Assembly: GCA_034190875.2 (NCBI GenBank)
Contig: CM067344.1
Span: 24,941,145-25,005,144, forward strand
Direction of reading: 5' to 3'
From: Urechis unicinctus
Lineage: Eukaryota; Annelida; Polychaeta; Xenopneusta; Urechidae
Length of the DNA: 64,000 nt
Both the position numbers and the translations under genes were made by a program. Positions 12,510-24,358 of this stretch are shown here, in pieces (the first letter of the stretch is position 1; each line of letters starts with the position of its first letter). A model generated the notes under the pieces. That model was not told the origin of the DNA. It saw nothing but the letters and a program-made list of their open reading frames with translations, and searched no databases.

Positions 12510-14595
12510 CTGGGGGACAGAGTTTAAAAACACCCGACATTAATCAACATGTCCGCTTGATAATACAGTTAACATTAAACCAAAAATTCACGCATTAACA
12601 GCTTTCAGTCATATAACTGTTACCAGGCAGTTTGCGTTTAGGACTTGGAAGCTTGATATACTGTCCAAAAGCCTTGTGGATGATGCTTGTCTGGGCAGAA
12701 TCCCATTTGCAGCGCTTTTCCATTGGGCCCTCATCACAACTGTTATCTTCATCAGGTGCAACTAGAGCTGATTCTGCAAAAACGTTTCCTAACAATTACT
12801 TAAATATATTCTAAACCCAAACTTGAAACACCAATCAATAGCTCACATATATGATAGCATAAAAAAAATTGTCACTGACCATTCAATTGGAAATTGGCAG
12901 GATCATAAACTTCAAGTGAATCTGGCCATACCACATAAAGGAAACACATATATATAATTTATCCTGCCGCCCGACACTTGAATTATGCATTGGCATCCAT
13001 ACAATGCCATATATTCAAGTATTATTTTTTTTAGTTCTACCACCAGTCACAACAAAGCATTATCTATATAAACAGAGCACAGAAAGACTAATTGCACTCT
13101 GAGAAGTGCCATTCATCGTCTCAATCAAGACAGAATATTCACCAGTTTTTTACCGACCATTTGTGCCGTCGTGTCCAAGTTGTTGAGGAACGCGCCAACT
13201 CGAGACACAGCAAGAGCGGGCAGCGGCCTCTGGTAGGTACCGCGGTTGACCTCGGACGAATGCCCCATGTGTTTGTAAAACAACTCGCGATCTTGTTGGG
13301 AGACGTCCTGTTGAGCGTATAATGTAGAGATGCGAGCTCTTTGGTTGGTAGCATTTACCAGACTGCAGTCAATGCCTGCTTTTTTCATCACTGCTTCCGT
13401 GGCGCTCCATCCAGCCACATGCCGTGAGAATCCAATATTGGGGAAAATGAATGTGTTTTCCTCCAATATATTTGCGCCACTTCTCCTTTCATTGTCGGCA
13501 AGTAAATCCATTGCATTGAAGCAATCTTTTGGGATGATGATGCTTACCAAGTGATTACCCTTACCCGTACAGTAGGTTACGTCCAATTCAGAGGAATGGT
13601 AATCGTCATCGGTTTGCCATTTTCTTCGTTCAGTCCATTGTTTGATGGTCATTCTACAAGGCTCCCCACCTCGCCTTGCATTGAAAAGTGTGAGCCTACT
13701 ACAAGTCAGATTCCTTAGCTCAACAAATTCGGAAGTGGCAAATTCATCGATAGTGATTCCTGAAAGGTATGTGATTCGATCCACTGTGTGGTTTCTGAGT
13801 TTCACCATAACTTCTTCCGGGGGAGTCCTCTCGGGCAGCCTTAAGCGTTCTTGTCTTGATTTGTTAATCAGATATTTACAATCACTGAACATCAGGTTCT
13901 GGTGGTGCTTGAGCAGGCTTTTAAAATGCCCAAGCTCCTCTACCTGTTTCTTTCCCTGTTCCCCAGAAAGCATAAGGGCCTCTCCCTGTATTATTTCAGC
14001 TGATCGCATCAGTAGATAATATAATGAATTCTTCAATCCATATTTGAGTGTTTTGTCATCTGATGTGAGGCTAGAGATTGCTTCTCTAAGCGTTGTCCAG
14101 TTGCCGCGGTGGAACATGTCTCCAGCATCCTTCATTTCAGAGTCATCTTGCTTTTGAACTTCTAAGTACAGACTTGCAAGCATGCGCATATCAGCCATAA
14201 CTGATTTGCGTACTTCTTCTTTGCCCAAAGATGCTTGCCTATCATTTTTATTGTGCTGTCTGTTCTGCAACAGTCTCCAACGGCATTGCTGTGGAAGCTA
14301 CTTAAAATCTCTTTAAAGTCATTGCCTTCCTTTGAGTTGATGACCATTGCCGAAATTGGTTTTGGCCTCATCTCCTCCTTGCATTGGCGCCTGTGCCGAT
14401 AGAAGTATAGCTTGCTGTACGCCCCTTTGCACGATGAGCAATGGACAGTTTCGGCCTTAGTGGAACTCCGTTTGATGCGTTCAAAACAAGTCGGTGTCTT
14501 CGTCTTGTTTTGTTCAACAATTCCAGCATTGCGCAATTTTGCGAATGCCCTCCGTTCATCTATTTTGGATAACTCAGCCCCTCAGATTTTAATGT
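12379..14595 (-). CDS. Crypton-like tyrosine recombinase gene, spliced (zinc finger + recombinase core + Myb-like tail)
   Basis: Three coding segments are visible on the minus strand: about 14595-13154, 12773-12624 and 12509-12379. Near 14440-14380 is a C2HC finger (CSSC...HRRQC). The 13154-14270 part, counted from its first codon at 14270, holds the recombinase fold: an Arg in ARRGGEPCR (about residue 199), Lys in GKG (237), Arg in NQRARIST (311), His in HMGHSS (337) and the presumed nucleophile Tyr in GTYQRP (346). The spacing fits tyrosine recombinases, but the usual His three residues before the second Arg is not there. The layout matches a family of intron-bearing recombinase-derived genes in invertebrates and fish (family knowledge, not searched). 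The zinc-finger part and the core lie in different frames, with the switch near 14210-14225, so this copy carries one frame change, a sequencing error or an unseen intron. The 5' end is unresolved: a weak acceptor lies near 14596 and upstream exons are expected. Confidence 0.75.
12624..12773 (-). CDS. Recombinase gene, penultimate exon (start of Myb-like tail)
   Basis: This 150-base exon follows a strong acceptor (TTTTTGCAG) and ends at a GTAACAG donor. The donor of the preceding exon is GTAAAA, starting at 13153 on the minus strand. It leaves one base of a codon, and this exon begins with the two bases needed to complete it, so the phases match. The protein is acidic and then basic (PMEKRCKW, AFGQYIK, KRKLPG). 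It resembles the start of the Trp-containing Myb-like domain seen at the C-terminus of this recombinase family. Assignment rests on splice phase and on recalled family layout. Confidence 0.65.
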
Positions 14596-15788
14596 GTAAT
14601 TATGTCCACATTTAACTATAACATGCAAATGTAAAGCTTTAACTTGGTTATTTGTGATACAGATGGTCAAAATGTTGACTTTGTGCTCTGGACTTTTTCA
14701 TAACCCCTCTAAATGCTTCTATTGGGAAATTGCCACTCACTAATAGCCATTGATATCACAAAACCACCAGCAGTGTTATTTTGCTATTCCCCACTCATAG
14801 CCGCTCTCGCGCTCTGAGTGTCACGAGCGCGTATGCGCCCATCGAGTCCGTTAAGACCTCCAAACTATTCAGATACCCCGTGACCCAGTTAACTGTAGCG
14901 CCTTAAGTTCCCAAACCTCTTCCGCATCCTACTCCAACGCAAGAATGCTCTTCTGTCTTTACCCACCAGGCGACCATCATCCTGCACGGTGGTAACTGTC
15001 CCGAGAAATCTTTATTGCATTCTTTTCCCTTAAAAGGTTTTAATTGTCAGTTTCTTGTCCGGTAGTGACAAAACCAACTGTCATGGAAAAGTCTGGCAAA
15101 ACTTTCATGGTTAGAAAACCCCAATAGGATATCCATTATGTCATGTTGCGGTTTGTCAGGTTGGAAGTAGCATAATTTGGTGGAGGATCGTTTTGAACTG
15201 GTTGTGTCATGTGGAAAGATAAATGTTCTTTTCCCCAGATAGATTCCTATCGTTTACGTAGTACGAATATCTCCTCGAATAACACCCGTTTTGTCGCATT
15301 CTGAGTATCATAACAGAGTTCTACCGCATTGGTTAAAAGATACGGGATGGAGAGAAGAGATGAGTTTCCCAACCTATGTAGGTCAAATAGTTTATTGGGA
15401 TGTTCCAATAAGCAGGGTTGATAGATTCAACGGTATGACATAAATTATTTAAAAAGTAATTTAAGCATGCCAACAGTTTCACTCACACACGCCAAATGGC
15501 TGCGAATCGTACAAGTGACTGAAACAGTCCAACTGATTTTGTAAATCAGATAAATTCCATATCGACGAACTTACAATACGTGACTTGCCAACCTTTGACA
15601 AAGTCGCAATATGAAATCTCCCAAGGACACGAACCGTTGCCAGGGCGCCGAAGCTATATGGCGTTGGGAAATTTCTCAATGAAAATAAGCAGAATACATG
15701 GTGTCTTTAAATTGACCGTACCGCTTTATTCTTGGTTCTACAGAAGAGATAATCATACGGATGTGCTGAGGAGAGTCTCCTGTGTGTG

Positions 15789-15905
15789 GATCCGAGTGAT
15801 AATCGTAAAGTTATTTGAGTTTCGGTGAATTATCCGGTTTTGAAGCGGCAAAATCGCGATTTTAAAACATTTAACTCGAAAATCTGATCGATTATCACTC
15901 GGATC
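15789..15905. repeat. 17-bp perfect inverted repeat with 83-bp spacer
   Basis: GATCCGAGTGATAATCG at 15789-15805 is the exact reverse complement of 15889-15905. It may be the end of a small foldback element or a regulatory palindrome. Confidence 0.7.
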
Positions 15906-16282
15906 GACATATCACTTTCATTCTTCTACATTTTGGTATAATTTATATAGCAATCGTATGGAGAATATATAGGTACGGCCCTTTTTCCTTAGGTACATAA
16001 ATCACGACACAACTTTTATGGCCCCGAAAAAATACCACTTTTCGTCATTTTCGTCGGCGATTAGCACCACATTAAATACCAGCAAGAAAAACGAAAATTG
16101 TACCAAATGAAAAGCTATTCTTCATTAATAATATATTAAAAGAACAAAATGTATCATTGCGTCATTTGTTGTCAATGGTCATTTACATGAGACTACCAAA
16201 CGGCCTAAAAACGGCCTTGTCCAAACGAGATCGGCGCCGCGTTTGTCCGCCCTACTAATGTTGCAGCACGGACGATTCCATG

Positions 16283-16519
16283 TCAAAAATGCTTGTAGGG
16301 CACGTATTTATTCTCTGATTCGTGGATAATCAAATTACCATCATTTATGTTATTGCTGTAACTATTATACATATCGATTGCCTTGGGCAGCTTCGTGTTA
16401 TTTAACCACTCTGGACACTGTAATCTGTCTGTCAACGATGTTGGACAACAATCCTCGTCCCTTGAATCGGGAGAGTCCAAACAGCTGTCATTAGTAATCG
16501 CCGTGTGACACAGCGACAA
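16283..16519 (-). CDS. Possible upstream exon of the recombinase gene (acidic, Ser/Asp-rich)
   Basis: An open minus-strand frame of about 78 codons, rich in Ser, Asp, Cys and Asn (for example DSPDSRDEDCC). It lies about 1.7 kb upstream of the zinc-finger exon on the same strand. Acidic low-complexity N-terminal exons are common in this gene family, but I could not fix matching splice sites. It begins only at a TTG in frame. It could equally be a chance open frame. Confidence 0.2.
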   Translation of the reverse strand: MSLCHTAITNDSCLDSPDSRDEDCCPTSLTDRLQCPEWLNNTKLPKAIDMYNSYSNNINDGNLIIHESENKYVPYKHF

Positions 16520-17196
16520 TCTTGCGGCCCTGTCGGGTTGACAGGCTTCTGTGAAGTTCTGAGCGGCTATATTTACGCAGCATGAACCTGTAGAGGTGGA
16601 GGCAGCATCACGGAGCGTTAAGAATCCAGTCTTCGCTCTTATATTATACGTTTTAATGATTTATTTTCGTATGGTTAAATATTAACGGGAATCATGCAAA
16701 CCAGCCATATAGTTTCAGGTCGAACGGTAATGTCTTGTAGGGCAGTAGGGCTAGGCAACAGGGCACTTATCAAAGTATGTTCCTGTCATATTATGTCGTG
16801 TCCAAATGCATATATTCCTGCATATATTCACAATATGCTTCATCCAGCGTCACACTGACCTCAAACTGATTCATTTTATATTCTTTATCACATGTTTTAT
16901 ACCTTTATTGGACATTGAATTAACGTTGTGAATTTCCCTGAATCTCATTTCTCTATGTGAATGATAAATCCCCTCAGGACACTTTGAATAAAACATGGAT
17001 TAAACAATCTTTAAGTTTTAAATATATTGCCTTTATTCAGTTAGCTACATAATAACAAGTAGTTATAAAATAAAATAAATACATCTGCATCTGCAGGCAA
17101 TGTGCTGAAGGATCTGTCAAGGTCAGGAATAGGTAGACAATGAATTTGTTTTGCTGATGATTAAACTTTGATTGTAGTTCATTTGCTTATCTAGGG

Positions 17197-17538
17197 TCAC
17201 CTAAACTCTACCAGACATGTATCCACAATATAAGCATTCAGAGATGATTTAGCAAAAGAAATGGACCTCAGTTGACTGAATGTATTGACCTCATAAGGAT
17301 CAGTGATCAGGAAATCAAGCAAATAATTGAGGGCATTAGAACAGATAAATTTGAAAATGATCAGCAAGAAATACCACATCAGCATCTTATGTTGCACTAG
17401 CAGTAATATACTTTTAAGAGTCTTGGAGGGTTTCCATCTGGACACAATTAGTGAGTCCACAACAGCTTGCCTGTACGATACAGCAAAAGATGATTCTCCT
17501 GCTGTGCACCAGCTATAGTTGCACATTCTGTTACACAC
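17197..17538 (-). CDS. Unrecognised open frame
   Basis: A 113-codon minus-strand frame starting MCNRMCNYSWC with a hydrophobic middle stretch (KMLMWYFLLIIFKFI) that could span a membrane. I do not recognise a family. A minus-strand AATAAA (as TTTATT near 17033) lies about 160 bases downstream, so this could be the last exon of an unknown transcript. It could also be a chance frame in AT-rich DNA. It lies inside the 12.3-kb element and on the same strand as the recombinase. Confidence 0.2.
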   Translation of the reverse strand: MCNRMCNYSWCTAGESSFAVSYRQAVVDSLIVSRWKPSKTLKSILLLVQHKMLMWYFLLIIFKFICSNALNYLLDFLITDPYEVNTFSQLRSISFAKSSLNAYIVDTCLVEFR

Positions 17539-17799
17539 ATAAAATTAACTTGTCAAACTGTCTATCAATCTTATATCATAAGAAATAAAGGAAGTCTATG
17601 TAATACATTACACAACATTAATTCTTGTCAACCTGATTAGGTTGATCATCAATACACATGTCACATGGATCAATCTCTTGTTATTAAGTAAAGGAAGTAA
17701 AAAACTAATACTCTCTCATGTTGATTCTGTGACAAAACATTCACCAGATGTTCAGATTAAGTCTACAGTTCAGTCTTCAGCAACAGGGCTGGAAATTAA

Positions 17800-17850
17800 C
17801 TAAAATGGCCACCCGTCCTGACCTGTCCCGATGACGGGTGGCCATTTTAG
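17800..17850. repeat. Perfect 18-bp hairpin
   Basis: CTAAAATGGCCACCCGTC at 17800-17817 pairs exactly with 17833-17850, leaving a 15-base loop. The arm contains AAAATGG, the same core word as the terminal arrays of the surrounding element. It may be an internal binding site, or a structured RNA if transcribed. Confidence 0.85.
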
Positions 17851-17921
17851 ATGTTAACCGGCCTCAAGAAATTTTACCCCTTCAACAAAAAAGATGCCAT
17901 GTTAGGCGAACCCTAGTTTGG

Positions 17922-18162
17922 TTACATACTTGGATGGTGATAAGAACCCCAAGTCAGTGTCACGATTAGTTGTTGATAAGAACCCTAGGTCAGTGACATA
18001 CTGGGATGGTGATAAGAACCCCAGGTCAGTGTCACGATGAGTTGGTGATAAGTACCCCAGGTCAGTGAAATACTGGACTGGTGATAAGAACCCCAGGTCA
18101 GTGTCACGATGGACTGGTAATAAAGAGAATCCCAGGTCTGTGTCATGCTGGGCTGGTGATGA
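17922..18162. repeat. About 40-bp minisatellite, six diverged copies
   Basis: Tandem repeats built around GGTGATAAGAACCCCAGGTCAGTG followed by TCACGAT or ACATACT, in units of about 37-40 bases. The copies differ by point changes and small indels. No coding sense. Confidence 0.85.
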
Positions 18163-18479
18163 AGAGTTGATATGAATTGCAGATAAATACAGAGCAGATT
18201 AAGTGTACATCAATTTGACACTGTACACAGGTGCATACATCATAACTGCAGGACCATCAATTAGGACCAGGTGGAGCTTAACAGTCTTCCTGGGTAAACA
18301 GAACCTCTGATTAAAATCTTCTACTTAAACCGACTGATGACCCAAACTCACACACAACCAATACAGATAATACTCATTGTTTCGGTCATTTTTGTCATTC
18401 TGATGGTTTTATGACAATTAGACATAACATGTCTTTTTAAGCCCCAGTGATTGATATATCTCAACAGGATATAATAAAA

Positions 18480-20130
18480 AAAGAAACCAAAACATTTGTA
18501 AACAGTAGTGAAACCAAAACATTAATGAAGCCACAACATTGATGAAGCCACAGCATTGACGAAGCCACAACACTGGTGAAGCCACAAAATTGGTGGTCAC
18601 AATATTAGTGAAGTCACAACACTGTTGCAGCCACAACATTAGTAAAGCCAAAATATTGATGGAGCCACAACAGTGGTGAAGCCACAATATTGGTGAAGCC
18701 ACAACATTGGTGAAGCCACAGTTTTGATGAAGCCACAGTATTGGTGAAGCCACAGTTTTGATGAAGCCACAGTATTGGTGAAGCCACAATAATGGTAAAG
18801 CCACAACACTTGTGAAGCCACAACATTGGTGATGCCACAGTGTTTGTGAAGCCACAATATTGGTGAAGCCACAATATTGATGAAGCCACAATATCATTGA
18901 ATCCACAACACTGGTGAAGCCGCAACAATGTTGAAGGCACAACACTGGTGAAGCCACAGCAATGTTGAAGCCAAAATATTGATGAAGCCACAGTATTGGT
19001 GAAGCTACAACATAGGTGAAAACACAACGCTGGTGAAGCCACTTCATCGTTGATACCACAGTATTGGTGAAGCCCAAAAATTGGTAAAGCCAAAATATTG
19101 ATGAAGCCACAACATTGGTGTAGCCACAGTATTGGTGAAGCTACAGTATTGGTGAAACCGCAACATTGGTGAAGCCACAGTATTGGTGAAGCCACAGTAT
19201 TGGTGAAGCCACAAAATTGGTTCAGCTACAGTATTGGTGAAGCCAGAATATTGGTGAAGTCATAATATTGATGATGAAGCCACAATATCATTGAATCCAC
19301 AACACTGGTGAAGCCGCAACAATGTTGAAGGCACAACACTGGTGAAGCCACAGCAATGTTGAAGCCAAAATATTGATGAAGCCACAGTATTGGTGAAGCT
19401 ACAACATAGGTGAAAACACAACACTGGTGAAGCCACTTCATCGTTGATACCACAGTATTGGTGAAGCCCAAAAATTGGTAAAGCCAAAATATTGATGAAG
19501 CCACAACATTGGTGTAGCCACAGTATTGGTGAAGCTACAGTATTGGTGAAACCGCAACATTGGTGAAGCCACAGTATTGGTGAAGCCACAGTCTTGGTGA
19601 AGCCACAATATTGGTGAAGTCATAATATTGATGAAGCCACAATTAAATTCAATCCAAAGCACTGGTGAAGCCGCAACAATGTTGAAGCCACAACACTGGT
19701 GAACCACAACAATGTTGAATCCAAAATATTGATGAAGAAACAGTATTAATGAAGCCATAGTATTGTTGAAGCCACTTCATTGTTGATACCACAGTATTGG
19801 CGAAGCCAAAAAAATGGTAAAGCCACAACACTGTTGAAGCCGCAACATTGGTGAAGCCAAAATATCGATGAAGCCACAACACTGGGGAAGTCACAACATT
19901 TGGTGAAGCCAAAATATTGGTGTAGCCACAGTATTGGTGAAGCCACAGTATTGGTGAAACCACAACACTGGTGAAGCCACAGTATTGGTGAAACCACAAC
20001 ATTGGTGAAGCCACAGTATTGGTGAAACCACAATATTGATGAAGCCGCAATATTATTGAAGCCACAGTATTGGTGAAGCCACAATATGGTGGAGCCACAA
20101 AACTGGTGAAGCCACAATATTGATGAAGTT
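18480..20130. repeat. 17-bp minisatellite with higher-order duplication
   Basis: About 1.65 kb of a 17-base unit of the type GTGAAGCCACAACATTG. A segment with the rare variant ATATCATTGAATCC at 18891 recurs at 19285, showing a higher-order duplication of about 394 bases, with a weaker third copy near 19640. Because 17 is not a multiple of three and the unit has no stop on the minus strand, all three minus frames stay open for long distances. Overlapping frames of 193-230 codons result, all reading variations of LWLHQYCGFTNTVASPI. They are not treated as genes. Confidence 0.9.
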
Positions 20131-20218
20131 GTGAATTTACTATTAACATGCATGCAGAAGAATTATTATGGTTGTTTAGCCCATGGACCTTAATGTTGCA
20201 AATGTAACTCATCATGTA

Positions 20219-20297
20219 GAATAGTGAGGAGGTCATGTTGCTTCATCTACATTGCTGTCAGTAATGTAGATGAAGCCACATGACCTCATCACTATTC
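20219..20297. repeat. 35-bp-arm hairpin at the edge of the minisatellite
   Basis: Bases 20219-20253 pair with 20263-20297 with two mismatches and a 9-base loop. The right arm includes GATGAAGCCACA, the word of the neighbouring 17-bp minisatellite. The hairpin may therefore be related to the origin of the array, or the array may have spread from it. Confidence 0.8.
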
Positions 20298-20299
20298 TT

Positions 20300-23214
20300 A
20301 TGTTAAACTATACATTTATCTCAAATCACCAAATGTCTTTTCACTAAGTAAGAGCCCAGTGGTCCTAAAGCAAAACACTGCTCCCTTTGATATGAGGAGG
20401 TATCATGCAGAGATAGATGAGCATAATTGTGATGTTTGGACAGCTGATACTGTTGCCCATCTTGAACAAATAAATTTCCTAAATAGGGCAGATTAACCAA
20501 CACAGAGGATATGTATCTCCAATATGATTAAATTGAGATACTGGGTCCATAATATTAAACCCAGAACAGGAGGTAAAGCAGTTAATCACTACCAGATCGC
20601 GAATGCTGCTGAGCAAAATGTCATCACAAGCACCTAGACAATCTCACAGCCTAACAATAACTACAGAATGCCGATGGCTAGTAAACTCTGCTGCTTTTGA
20701 CACTTACAAGTTATGACAGCATTTAATCATAGCGTTTATAGTATAACATTGTATTCAATGACACACCAGGGCTGAACAATATCCCCCAAACCCACTTGTC
20801 AAGCAACAACAGTCCATCGCCAAGTAGTTATGCAAAAAGTTTAAGCATTTGAGCCTAATAATTTAAATTTTTAAGAAATGATTCACCCAAACAACCATAA
20901 GCTAATAATAACTTAGCTACATTTTTCCTTGAACAAGCAAATTCAATTTGCTTTTATCTAGCAAGTCAGGGATCAAAAGCCATAAAGCTATGAGTTAATG
21001 TTTGCAAGATTTGTTCAATGTAAAGTTTCTAGCTTGCATTATAAGAAAAGTGCCATCAAGAATTATTCCCCATTGAGATAATTACTCAGGAACAAAAGGT
21101 ATTGCAGTGCTGATATTTACTTTGTAAGTGATCATCAATATAAGAGTGATTCATGTTTAATTTGAAACAGGTATTCCCTATTTGGTTAACATAGCTAATG
21201 AGATTATTTTACAATAATAAGGTCACAAAGGGCTGATAGTTTGTTTGTAAGTGACAATCAATATAAGAGTGCCTTGCATTATCAAAAAAATTTTACACCA
21301 AACGTTTACAAGCAGACAGATGGACAGGGCAAAACTGTGCTGAGGAGCATAACTATTAATGGTTACTGCCTAATGGTCCCATAAATTATACCTTATAAGT
21401 GGCAAGCAACAGGTCCAGGATGGGCAACAAAAAAAGTGACCTCCCAAGCCATGCCTAACCAGGCAGTTTGATACATCTTGGGAACTGCACTGTTCTAAAA
21501 AGGCCTCATGTGTGATTTGGGGCTTCAGATATGCTTAATAACCCTTCAACACTAGACCAGATGCACAGTGCTCAAGACTAACTGACAGATGACCATGTCA
21601 TTTATAGCTTATACATGATATATTCAAATGATGTGATTGTACTATTGAACAATTGTTTGGATTACACACATTGAACATTTGACAACAATTTTATTACCAA
21701 TATTGATGTGGCAGATACCCAGACAAAAGAGGCTCTTGACTTCAAAAACCTACTTAGGGTCTGATTATTTCCCTAGCCGCTAATGAAATTTGGCTGTAAA
21801 CTCAAACCAGCACAGTTGTTTTGGATAGCTATTTCTGAGATCTAAAGGATCACTCTGCTGACTAATTGATAACAAAAGTGTGACTCTGTCCAAGACTGAA
21901 CTATCATATAACACATAATCAAACTTATAGGAATGTAATAAAGAACTCATGTTTTAGTGTATTACAATGATACATCATATTAACAGATCATGCTATTTCC
22001 ATGTTAAGGGTAACATTACTGATGCAAGTAAATAATTCAAGGATGTGGAAAGCAAAATATCAATCTTCAACCTTTGAAAAATAAATCACATTTGAAAGAG
22101 TAACCCCACCCCACTAACACAGAGCCACCAGCCCATGTCCGCTGTCACGATCAGGCCATGTTTACATCTGACAGATGGGGCAAAAGCCGTTCGCTAAAAT
22201 GGCCAATAGTCAATACGGTTAAATGAACGTTAGGAAATACATTTAAAAACAAATCAATGGTAATCGGTAGATCTGTCCAACCAAGCTGCAGGCATCTAGT
22301 CCTATTAACGTGGTATCTGGGTATTATTTGCCGTTGGAAAAGTGTAAGTGATCGGTAAGAGTGAGTCTGAACCGTGCACGGTAGAGCTGCGGAGCAGCCC
22401 GGTGAAGCTCGCTAACCACTGTAAACTACGGGTATTTCATAATTTGTCGTACATGAAATTTCTTTCCGCAGCAATAACGTTCATTGTCACATTAATGATA
22501 TTCAATATTAAACGTTGGAATCATACTGACCGATTAGAATCAAATGTAAAGAGAGCGTGTAAAATGGTCATGGCTGACCGATAAACTTTGTTTATACTCG
22601 CTCCTGTACCGGAAATTCCATGCGGTATGGAAAGCTTGAATTGTTACAATCCCAAAATATACCTTCAGCTTGAGCCCGCGGATGCGTTCGTGGGGACAGT
22701 TTGATTTTAAGACATGAGCAAACTGATAACATATAACGATCTGGCTAATCATTCCTTTGTTAAAAACAGTCCGTTGATACGATATGATTTCATTTATTAC
22801 ACATCATAGATCGAGAAAACCAGTGAGATTCAGCGAGATTCTCCAAACGTTTTGAATGCTGATCTGCGTCTCGAGTTCCAAGCTTAAGTGCTTCATTTGT
22901 TCTTATTTATCTAAATAAAACGCTATCAAACTGATATATATTGAGAACAAAACACCAAAAATGAGTTGACAAAGACTTACAACCCCGGATTTCCCAGTAA
23001 AATCGCCATTTTTTTTATATCCGTCCGTAAAGATATTTGAGCTTGTGCCGCCCGTTACTCGTTAAATTGCTGATGTATATATACTTTCAAAATTTGTATG
23101 TTCTTCATTTGAAGATATAATTTAAAACAAACAATTGTTCTTTGACGTTAAAAGTCACACAAATCATGAACCTAAGTTTGAAGCAAATATACATCGAACA
23201 AAGCCATATAATGA
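20300..23214. other. Unique interval near the right end of the 12.3-kb element
   Basis: About 2.9 kb with no recognisable gene or repeat array. A small direct repeat of TTTGTAAGTGA followed by ATCAATATAAGAGTG occurs near 21120 and 21242. The stretch from about 22330 to 22700 is less AT-rich and could hold the promoter of a minus-strand transcript, but nothing fixes this. Confidence 0.35.
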
Positions 23215-23486
23215 CCGATTTTTCAACCTGGCCAAAATGGTCGCTTAGGCCAAAATGTAAATTCAGGTGAAGGTATTTAACACAAATTTATGTGGATAGT
23301 TTGCCCGAATAATGCGAATCCAACCTTAGGCGGAGTAGTTGCAACTAACGTTACACTTTGGCGGGGAAGCGCAGTTGTGTAAGGCTAGGAGATGACGCTG
23401 ACTATTTTGGCCCAATGATCATCGACCAAAATGTAAGTATGGGCCAAAATGGTCGGTGAATTGTACCATAATGGTCGGACTTGTAT
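23215..23486. repeat. Right terminal CCAAAATGG array of the 12.3-kb element
   Basis: GGCCAAAATGGTCG or a variant occurs near 23231, 23246, 23415, 23444 and 23466, in the orientation opposite to the left-end array. The last 50 bases, read on the minus strand, align with the left terminus (ACCATTATGG, ACAAT, ACCGACCATTTTGG). This is the main evidence for inverted terminal repeats. Confidence 0.65.
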
Positions 23487-23508
23487 AAATATATATATAT
23501 ATATATAT

Positions 23509-23549
<41 letters not shown>

Positions 23550-23681
23550 TATATATAGATAGATATATATATCTAGAGATAGATATATTTACATATATAT
23601 CTATAAAAATCTATATATATATATATGTATATCTATTTATATATATATATCTATATATATATATATATATCTATATATATA

Positions 23682-23751
<70 letters not shown>
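23487..23751. repeat. (TA)n array with GATA/TATC interruptions, right edge of the insertion
   Basis: About 265 bases of TA broken by AGATATAT and ATATCT steps. It separates the right terminus of the inserted block from the resumed tandem unit at 23752 (ATCTACTGCCTG). Confidence 0.9.
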
Positions 23752-23753
<2 letters not shown>

Positions 23754-24222
23754 CTACTGCCTGAATAGAGCAAGAACAGTTATGACGACTGCTAAACTAT
23801 TAGTTCCAACTGACCCAATAAAAGCCAGAGGGACCCATTATGGATGTATCCTTTTTTGGCAGGGCATGGAAATTGATGACGCAAGAGGAAGTGGTTTAAT
23901 TATTCTATCAGAAATCATACCCTAAAATAATGAGATGAATTGCGATGCCCCTGTCTCAGCTGTGGGATATCATTTTGCCTAGATAGAGCTTAAATTGTAT
24001 GCCTAGATGTCGACCATAAGTCCGGTGCTGAAGCCAAAAAAACATCTGCTGAACAATACGTATTTTGGCTAGTTTACTCATATATGTATTAATATTGCTC
24101 TTTTGGTATTTAGAAAGGCATTTTAAGTTCAATATCAAAGATGAGTCATGAGCAGCGTTCTGTTAATGACGATATCTATCCCATTATATAATTATGATAT
24201 CGCATACAACATTCACATGTAT

Positions 24223-24358
<136 letters not shown>

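Larger units (their letters stand above)
14600..17190. other. Unique interval upstream of the recombinase exons
   Basis: About 2.6 kb inside the 12.3-kb element, probably intron or upstream region of the recombinase gene. It contains the foldback at 15789-15905 and one possible exon at 16283-16519. Otherwise I see only short open frames and no repeat or RNA gene. Confidence 0.4.

Noticed and set aside
17922-20130. Regular repeats considered as a CRISPR array
   Set aside because: Units are contiguous minisatellites without unique spacers, in a eukaryotic context.
18418-20236. Overlapping minus-strand frames of 193-230 codons
   Set aside because: They are readings of the 17-bp minisatellite in all frames.
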